From CAG-238 sp963601575 (lineage in GTDB: Bacteria > Bacillota > Clostridia > Peptostreptococcales > Anaerovoracaceae), in contig CAVCFO010000029.1 in NCBI GenBank assembly GCA_963601575.1, positions 1-19,316 on the forward strand: DNA of 19,316 nucleotides. The letters run 5' to 3'. Positions 15,101-19,316 of this stretch are shown here, piece by piece. Within the stretch, counting starts at the first letter, position 1; each line of letters opens with the position of its first letter. A program made the translations under genes and the position numbers. The notes beneath the pieces were generated by a model, which searched no databases, was not told the origin of the DNA, and worked only from the letters and a program-made list of their open reading frames with translations.

Positions 15101-15821
15101 AGGCGACAAGGTATTCGCAGGCGGCCAGATCACCCGCGGACCTCTCAACCCGCATGACATCTTAAGACTCAATGGCGTAGAAGGCGTATACCAGTACCTC
15201 CTCAAGGAAGTACAGAGAGTATATAAGCAGCAAGGTGTAGATATCAACGACAAGCATGTTGAGGTTATCGTAAGCCAGATGCTTTCTAAGTACAAGATCG
15301 AGGATGCGGGCGATACGGATCTTCTTCCGGGCGCATTATATGGCAAGTTCGAAATCGAAGATGCAAACAAGAAGGCAGAGGAAGAAGGCGGCCAGCCTTG
15401 CGTAGCAAAGAGAACGCTTCTTGGCATCACCAAGGCTTCCCTTGCAACGAGCTCCTTCCTTTCGGCAGCATCCTTCCAGGAGACCACCAAGGTTCTCACC
15501 GATGCCGCAATCAAGGGCAAGAACGATAAGCTTATCGGCCTGAAAGAAAATGTAATCATCGGTAAGCTCATCCCGGCAGGAACCGGCCTGAAGAGATATA
15601 AGAATATCGAAATCGACTACGGCATAAATGCCGAGATCATGGAAGACTTCGAAAGACAGCAAAGAGAAGCAGCAGAAGCTGCCGCAAGAGAAGCAGAAGA
15701 AGCAGCAGCAGAAGCGGCAGCCGCTTCTGACATCCCTGCAGACTTTGACGAAATCTTCGAAGAGCCGATTATCGAAGGAATTTCCGCAGGTGAGGGCTCC
15801 GGCATTGTAGAAATGGACTAA
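12105..15821 (+). CDS. rpoC: DNA-directed RNA polymerase beta' subunit (TTG start)
   Basis: This 1238-residue beta' subunit carries the catalytic magnesium triad NADFDGDQ (Asp456, Asp458, Asp460). The N-terminal zinc site uses Cys67, Cys69, Cys82 and Cys85. The second zinc site is seen as YDCGTDEG plus CHARTGVCAKC, and the trigger-helix segment QLTMRTFHTGG is at about residues 918-928. The C-terminus is Ala/Glu-rich and acidic. TTG 12105 is the start: GGAGG (12093-12097) is seven bases upstream, the ELNNFESI family start follows within nine codons, and no in-frame ATG lies nearby. No terminator follows; a promoter for rpsL begins seven bases after the stop, so read-through into the str operon is likely. 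Confidence 0.97.
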   Translation: MNNNINNDYELNNFESIQINLASPEKILEWSHGEVTKPETINYRTLKPEKDGLFCEKIFGPMKDWECHCGKYKRIRYKGIVCDRCGVEVTKAKVRRERMGHIKLAAPVSHIWYFKGIPSRMGLCLDVTPRNLEKVLYFAAYIVTDPGDTGLGYKEILTEQQYKEAREQYGNAFKAGMGAEAVKKLLEDIDLEKLSSELREQLRDASGQKKIRIVRRLEVIEALRISGNRPEWMVLDVIPVIPPDIRPMVQLDGGRFATSDLNDLYRRVINRNNRLNRLLELGAPDIIVRNEKRMLQEAVDSLIDNGRRGRAVTGPGARPLKSLSDMLKGKQGRFRQNLLGKRVDYSGRSVIVVGPELKFYQCGLPKKMALELFKPFIMKELVEQGYAHNIKSAKRMVEKVRPEVWDVLEGVIKEHPVMLNRAPTLHRLGIQAFEPVLVEGKAIKLHPLACTAFNADFDGDQMAVHVPLSVEAQAEARFLMLSVNNILAPKDGSPITTPTQDMILGSYYLTHPGVDDRSTYAEKGDGKVFTDLDEMLMAYQNGVVGIHAKVKVRMFLEGDKTGKLVESTVGRFIFNQGIPQDLGFVNREEDPYSLEVDFLCDKKKLGVIIDKCYRTHGNTGTVIMLDYIKSMGYKYSTKAAVTISVSDMEIPAEKETIIAAAEAEVDKYEKAFRMGLMSAQERYEAIIKIWSKATDDVADALMNSLGTLNNLFIMANSGARGSKNQIKQVGGMRGLMANATGKTVEIPIKSNFREGLSILEYFISSNGARKGLADTALRTADSGYLTRRLVDVSHNVIVREYDCGTDEGVEVRAFTDGKEVIEPLKQRIVGRTAFIDITDPQTGEVIVEQNDEILEDAAERIEACGIESVAIRAVMTCHARTGVCAKCYGRNLATGEEVNIGEAVGITAAQSIGEPGTQLTMRTFHTGGVAGGDITQGLPRVEELFEARKPKGLAEICEADGEVISIEARKDNKTEVRVRGEEEDHVYVIPYGARINVKEGDKVFAGGQITRGPLNPHDILRLNGVEGVYQYLLKEVQRVYKQQGVDINDKHVEVIVSQMLSKYKIEDAGDTDLLPGALYGKFEIEDANKKAEEEGGQPCVAKRTLLGITKASLATSSFLSAASFQETTKVLTDAAIKGKNDKLIGLKENVIIGKLIPAGTGLKRYKNIEIDYGINAEIMEDFERQQREAAEAAAREAEEAAAEAAAASDIPADFDEIFEEPIIEGISAGEGSGIVEMD

Positions 15822-15827
15822 AAAATA

Positions 15828-15857
15828 TTGACACAGAGAATAGATTTGTGATAAAAT
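15828..15857 (+). promoter_or_regulatory. Promoter of the rpsL-rpsG-fusA-tuf operon
   Basis: TTGACA (15828-15833), an 18-base spacer and TAAAAT (15852-15857) preceded by TG one base upstream (extended -10). It begins seven bases after the rpoC stop and predicts transcription from about 15864. Confidence 0.8.
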
Positions 15858-15867
15858 ATGTGCTGGC

Positions 15868-15919
15868 TTTGAGCGTATTTGACCTAAGATCGAGTTATTT
15901 TAGGTCATTTCCGCTTGAA
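15868..15919 (+). promoter_or_regulatory. Long two-part hairpin in the rpsL leader
   Basis: The outer stem 15868-15875 with 15912-15919 has eight pairs (two G-T), then a symmetrical four-by-four internal loop. The inner stem 15880-15890 with 15897-15907 has eleven pairs (one G-T) and a CGAGTT loop. It starts about four bases after the predicted transcription start and ends 19 bases before the rpsL ribosome binding site. Only three T follow the inner stem, so it is not a typical terminator. It is a candidate regulatory leader, not matched to a named family from sequence alone. Confidence 0.65.
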
Positions 15920-15951
15920 ATAAACTATTTTATGAAGAAAGGAGAAACAGA

Positions 15952-16368
15952 ATGCCTACTATCAACCAATTAGTACGCGAAGGCAGAACAAGTTCTGTCA
16001 AGAAGTCAACGGCTCCTGCCCTTGGCAAGGGAATGAACTCACTCAAGAGAGTCGCTACCGACACTCATTCACCTCAGAAAAGAGGCGTTTGCACTTCTGT
16101 AAAGACAGTAACACCGAAAAAGCCTAACTCGGCGCTCAGAAAAGTTGCCAGAGTTCGTCTTACTAACGGTATCGAAGTAACAGCTTATATCCCTGGTATC
16201 GGTCACAACCTCCAGGAACACAGCGTTGTACTTATCAGAGGCGGAAGAGTAAAAGACCTTCCCGGCGTAAGATACCACATCGTTAGAGGAACTCTTGATA
16301 CGGCCGGAGTAAATAACAGACTTCAGGCACGTTCCAAATACGGCGCAAAGAGACCTAAAAAAAAGTAG
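15952..16368 (+). CDS. rpsL: 30S ribosomal protein S12
   Basis: A 138-residue decoding-centre protein of the small subunit. It has the Firmicutes-type insertion of about 13 residues after PALGKG compared with the 124-residue enterobacterial form. The decoding loops TPKKPNSALRK and GGRVKDLPGVRYH are intact; Lys56 and Lys101, equivalent to E. coli Lys43 and Lys88, are present, so the common streptomycin-resistance changes are absent. AAAGGAG (15938-15944) precedes ATG. It is first in the str operon, with its own promoter and structured leader. Many Firmicutes have a small L7Ae-like gene between rpoC and rpsL; there is none here. Confidence 0.97.
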   Translation: MPTINQLVREGRTSSVKKSTAPALGKGMNSLKRVATDTHSPQKRGVCTSVKTVTPKKPNSALRKVARVRLTNGIEVTAYIPGIGHNLQEHSVVLIRGGRVKDLPGVRYHIVRGTLDTAGVNNRLQARSKYGAKRPKKK

Positions 16369-16631
16369 AAAATCACAAACGGTAGAGCATTCTAATTTTC
16401 CGTACAGAAGATAGAAGCGCTCGCGGTCATCAAAGGATGGATCGAGTACCCCGTTAGCAAGACCGGACGGTTTTGAATTGCAGCCGCTTCGGAGTAATCT
16501 GTGCCCCAAAATACAGGTCATTTTTGCAAGGGTCCGGGTGAAGAATTGTGCAATTTTATAAAAAATATTGTGCAGGTTATTTCGTACTAGATAAGACAGA
16601 ATCGGAATAACCGGGCGAGGAGGGAAGAGAA
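16369..16631 (+). promoter_or_regulatory. Long rpsL-rpsG spacer, possible S7 feedback site
   Basis: This 263-base spacer holds no believable gene. A plausible fold pairs CCGGAC (16463-16468) with GTCCGG (16532-16537), TTTTG (16471-16475) with CAAAA (16507-16511), and CAG (16481-16483) with CTG (16499-16501), around a small CCG-CTT-CGG hairpin. In E. coli S7 binds the rpsL-rpsG spacer to regulate the operon, so a similar role is possible. I see no convincing promoter or terminator in it. Confidence 0.4.
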
Positions 16632-17102
16632 GTGCCAAGAAAAGGTAACGTACCAAAGAGAGAAGTACTTCCGGATCCCGTTTACGGAAGCGTTGTTGTT
16701 GCAAAACTTATCAACAGCATCATGCTTGACGGCAAGAAGGGAACCGCGCAGGCTATCGTCTACAGCGCATTTGACAAGATCAAAGAGCAGACCGGCGAAG
16801 AACCTGTAGAAGTATTCGAAAAGGCAATGAACAATATCATGCCTGTATTAGAAGTAAAAGCAAAGAGAATCGGTGGTGCAAACTACCAGGTTCCGGTTGA
16901 AGTAAGACCGGAAAGAAGACAGACACTCGGACTCAGATGGCTCACGAAATATACAAGAGCAAGAGGCGAGAGAACGATGTCCGAAAGACTTGCAAAAGAG
17001 CTTATGGACGCGGCTAACAACACAGGCGCATCCGTTAAGAAGAAAGAAGATACCCACAAGATGGCAGAAGCCAACAAGGCTTTCGCTCACTTCAGATGGT
17101 AA
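16632..17102 (+). CDS. rpsG: 30S ribosomal protein S7 (GTG start)
   Basis: A 156-residue primary binding protein of the 16S rRNA 3' domain that organises the head of the small subunit. It shows the family blocks VPKREVLPDPVYGS, KLINSIMLDGKKGTAQ, RIGGANYQVPVEVRPERR and the C-terminal KMAEANKAFAHFRW. GTG 16632 is the start: GAGGAGG (16617-16623) lies eight bases upstream and the MPRKG N-terminus matches the family. It follows rpsL after an unusually long 263-base spacer and precedes fusA by 58 bases. Length is normal. Confidence 0.97.
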   Translation: MPRKGNVPKREVLPDPVYGSVVVAKLINSIMLDGKKGTAQAIVYSAFDKIKEQTGEEPVEVFEKAMNNIMPVLEVKAKRIGGANYQVPVEVRPERRQTLGLRWLTKYTRARGERTMSERLAKELMDAANNTGASVKKKEDTHKMAEANKAFAHFRW

Positions 17103-17160
17103 TCAGGGTGCAAGTCTTGAAAAAATTATTATTTAAAAAAGTAGAAGGGAGGATATAAGT

Positions 17161-19224
17161 ATGCCAAGAAGTTTTCCATTGGAAAAGACAAGAAATATCG
17201 GTATAATGGCGCATATTGACGCAGGTAAAACCACTACTACGGAAAGAATCTTATTCTATACAGGCAAAACTCATAAGCTGGGCGAAACTCACGAAGGCGC
17301 CGCAACTATGGACTGGATGGAACAGGAGCAGGAACGTGGTATCACTATAACCTCTGCTGCTACTACAGCACAATGGAAGAATCATAGAATAAATATAATC
17401 GATACCCCGGGTCACGTGGATTTCACCGTAGAGGTAGAAAGATCCCTGAGAGTCCTGGACGGCGCAGTAACTGTACTTTGCGCCAAGGGTGGTGTTGAAC
17501 CTCAGTCGGAGACTGTTTGGAGACAGGCGGAGAAATATGGCGTTCCGAGAATGATTTTCGTCAACAAGATGGACATCATGGGCGCAGACTTCTACAGAGT
17601 TGTCCAGATGGTAAAGGACAGACTGAAGGCAAATGCCGTGCCGGTTCAATTGCCGATTGGTGCTGAAGATAGTTTCGTTGGAATTATCGATTTAGTAGAA
17701 ATGAAAGCAGAGATTTACAAGGACGAATTAGGTAAGGAGTTTGAAATCACAGACATTCCTGCCGAAATGTCCGAGCTTGCAGCCGAGTGGAGAGAAAAGC
17801 TCGTAGAGTCCGTTGCAGAAACAGACGAGGAGCTCATGATGAAATTCCTCGACGGCGAGGAGCTCACTGTAAAAGAGATCAAAGACGTAATCAGAAAAGA
17901 GACCATCGCAGGCCGCATGGTTCCGATGTTCTGCGGATCTGCTTACAGAAATAAGGGCGTTCAGATGATGCTGGACGGAGTCGTAGACTACATGCCGTCT
18001 CCGCTTGACATCCCGCCTATCAAGGGTATTGACCCTGAAACCGAAGAAGAAGTCGAAAGAGTTGCAGACGACAAAGGCCCGTTCTCGGCTCTCGCATTCA
18101 AGATCATGGCTGACCCGTTCGTTGGTAAGCTTGCTTTCTTCAGAGTATATTCCGGAAGCCTTAAGACGGGTTCTTATGTATATAACTCCACGAAGGGCAA
18201 GAAAGAAAGAATCGGCCGTATCCTGCAAATGCACGCAAACCACCGTCAGGAAATCGAAGAAGTATATTCCGGCGACATCGCAGCTGCTGTAGGCCTTAAG
18301 GTAACCACGACAGGCGACACACTCTGCGACGAGAAACACGAGGTTATCCTCGAATCGATGAACTTCCCGGATCCGGTAATCGAAATCGCTATCGAGCCGA
18401 AGACCAAGGCAGGTCAGGAAAAGATGGGTATCGCTCTTGCAAAGCTTGCAGAAGAAGACCCTACTTTCAAGACCTATACCAACGCAGATACAGGTCAGAC
18501 CATCATCGCAGGCATGGGCGAGCTTCACCTGGAAATCATCGTAGACAGACTTCTCAGAGAGTTCAAGGTAGAAGCAAATGTCGGAAAACCTCAGGTTTCC
18601 TACAAAGAAACCCTTACTGCAAACGCAGATGTGGACAACAAGTATGCTAAGCAGTCCGGTGGCCGCGGCCAGTACGGTCACGTTAAGATCAAGGTATATC
18701 CGAGAGAAGCAGGCTCCGGCTTCGAATTCAAGAATTCGATCGTAGGCGGCGCTATCCCTAAGGAATATATCCCGAAGATCGAAGAAGGTATCGTAGAGGC
18801 GATGGAAAACGGTCCTATCGCAGGATATCAGGTTGTAGACGTCGGCGTAGAGCTCTATGACGGTTCATATCACGAAGTCGACTCGTCCGAAATGGCATTC
18901 AAGATCGCAGCTTCCATGGCATTCAGAGAAGCAGCCAAGAAGGCAAAACCGGTACTCCTTGAACCTATCATGAAGGTAGAGGTTACGGTTCCTGAGAACT
19001 ACATGGGCGACGTAATCGGCGACATTTCTTCCAGAAGAGGAAGAATCGAAGGTTCCGAAATCAACATGGGCGCTGCCGCAATCAGAGGATTCGTTCCGCT
19101 TTCCGAGATGTTTGGTTATGCAACAGACCTCAGATCCAAGACTCAGGGCAGAGGCGTTTATGTAATGCAGATGGACCACTTCGAGAAGCTGCCTGACAGC
19201 CTGATCGAAAAAATCAACAAATAA
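17161..19224 (+). CDS. fusA: Elongation factor G
   Basis: This 687-residue GTPase drives ribosomal translocation and, with ribosome recycling factor, subunit splitting. The GTP-binding motifs are complete: AHIDAGKTT (17-25), the switch region ERGITITSA, DTPGH (81-85) and NKMD (135-138). Domain II, the GGRGQYGHV domain-IV entry and the C-terminal EPIMKVEVTVPENYMGDVIGD domain-V start are present, and length is close to the family norm. AGGGAGG (17146-17152) stands eight bases before ATG. The stop is 52 bases before tuf in the same operon. The protein is a canonical translocase, not a tetracycline-resistance or FusA2-type variant, judging by its operon place and motifs. Confidence 0.97.
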   Translation: MPRSFPLEKTRNIGIMAHIDAGKTTTTERILFYTGKTHKLGETHEGAATMDWMEQEQERGITITSAATTAQWKNHRINIIDTPGHVDFTVEVERSLRVLDGAVTVLCAKGGVEPQSETVWRQAEKYGVPRMIFVNKMDIMGADFYRVVQMVKDRLKANAVPVQLPIGAEDSFVGIIDLVEMKAEIYKDELGKEFEITDIPAEMSELAAEWREKLVESVAETDEELMMKFLDGEELTVKEIKDVIRKETIAGRMVPMFCGSAYRNKGVQMMLDGVVDYMPSPLDIPPIKGIDPETEEEVERVADDKGPFSALAFKIMADPFVGKLAFFRVYSGSLKTGSYVYNSTKGKKERIGRILQMHANHRQEIEEVYSGDIAAAVGLKVTTTGDTLCDEKHEVILESMNFPDPVIEIAIEPKTKAGQEKMGIALAKLAEEDPTFKTYTNADTGQTIIAGMGELHLEIIVDRLLREFKVEANVGKPQVSYKETLTANADVDNKYAKQSGGRGQYGHVKIKVYPREAGSGFEFKNSIVGGAIPKEYIPKIEEGIVEAMENGPIAGYQVVDVGVELYDGSYHEVDSSEMAFKIAASMAFREAAKKAKPVLLEPIMKVEVTVPENYMGDVIGDISSRRGRIEGSEINMGAAAIRGFVPLSEMFGYATDLRSKTQGRGVYVMQMDHFEKLPDSLIEKINK

Positions 19225-19276
19225 GCAAAGTAACCATTAAATATTTAATTAACCTTAATTTAGGAGGAATTACAAA

Positions 19277-19316
19277 ATGGCAAAACAGAAATTCGAAAGA
19301 ACAAAACCGCATATTA
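19277..19316 (+). CDS. tuf: Elongation factor Tu, N-terminal start (partial)
   Basis: The first 13 codons of EF-Tu, MAKQKFERTKPHI, run off the right end of the window. AGGAGG (19262-19267) is nine bases upstream of ATG. Its place after fusA makes it the str-operon copy. The left edge of the window holds the end of another tuf gene about 19 kb away. The 52-base fusA-tuf spacer contains an AT-only palindrome (19236-19249) but no convincing terminator. Confidence 0.95.
   Translation, partial: MAKQKFERTKPHI

Noticed and set aside
16378..16460. tRNA-like words (GGTAGAGC, GGATCGAGTACC) in the rpsL-rpsG spacer
   Set aside because: No acceptor stem, anticodon stem or correct spacing could be built, so it is not called as a tRNA.
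1..19316. CRISPR array, prophage, transposase, toxin-antitoxin or biosynthetic cluster
   Set aside because: No regularly spaced direct repeats and no matching protein signatures were seen in either strand.

Overview
The window is a core informational locus of a Gram-positive bacterium, most likely of the class Clostridia. The evidence is strong AGGAGG-type ribosome binding sites, heavy use of AGA for arginine, the 138-residue Firmicutes form of S12, a zinc-binding (four-cysteine) L33, an L10 leader with an attenuator, and the order rpmG-secE-nusG-rplKAJL-rpoBC-rpsL-rpsG-fusA-tuf. Base composition looks moderate, not AT-extreme. I would guess a lineage near the Peptostreptococcales/Anaerovoracaceae, but the sequence alone does not prove that.

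Left part (1-4769): the tail of one EF-Tu gene; a 356-base gap filled with inverted-repeat structure and ending in a terminator-like hairpin; gap (glyceraldehyde-3-phosphate dehydrogenase); a small nitroreductase; a convergent EamA/DMT-family transporter (the only minus-strand gene); and a three-pass LytR-CpsA-Psr protein with an extra extracellular domain. The transporter and the LCP gene diverge from back-to-back sigma-A promoters. In many clostridia tuf lies directly upstream of rpmG-secE, so these four genes look like an insertion between tuf and rpmG.

Middle part (4791-8252): a perfect-consensus promoter drives rpmG-secE-nusG-rplK-rplA. A small hairpin before rplA is a candidate L1 feedback site. 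The L10 leader with attenuator precedes rplJ-rplL, and a strong terminator follows rplL.

Right part (8290-19316): rpoB and rpoC have their own promoter. Another promoter lies immediately after rpoC and drives rpsL-rpsG-fusA-tuf through a long, well-paired leader hairpin. The window ends 13 codons into a second tuf gene.

The proteins are ordinary housekeeping products with intact motifs. I see no defence system, prophage, CRISPR array or novel enzyme cluster. The interest is in the non-coding DNA: the composite palindrome block before gap, the hairpin squeezed against the gap ribosome binding site, the structured rpsL leader, the long rpsL-rpsG spacer and the rplK-rplA hairpin. Several annotated starts are corrected from ribosome binding site and promoter positions: rpoB at 8371, rplJ at 7275, the EamA gene at 3017, with rpoC starting at TTG and rpsG at GTG.
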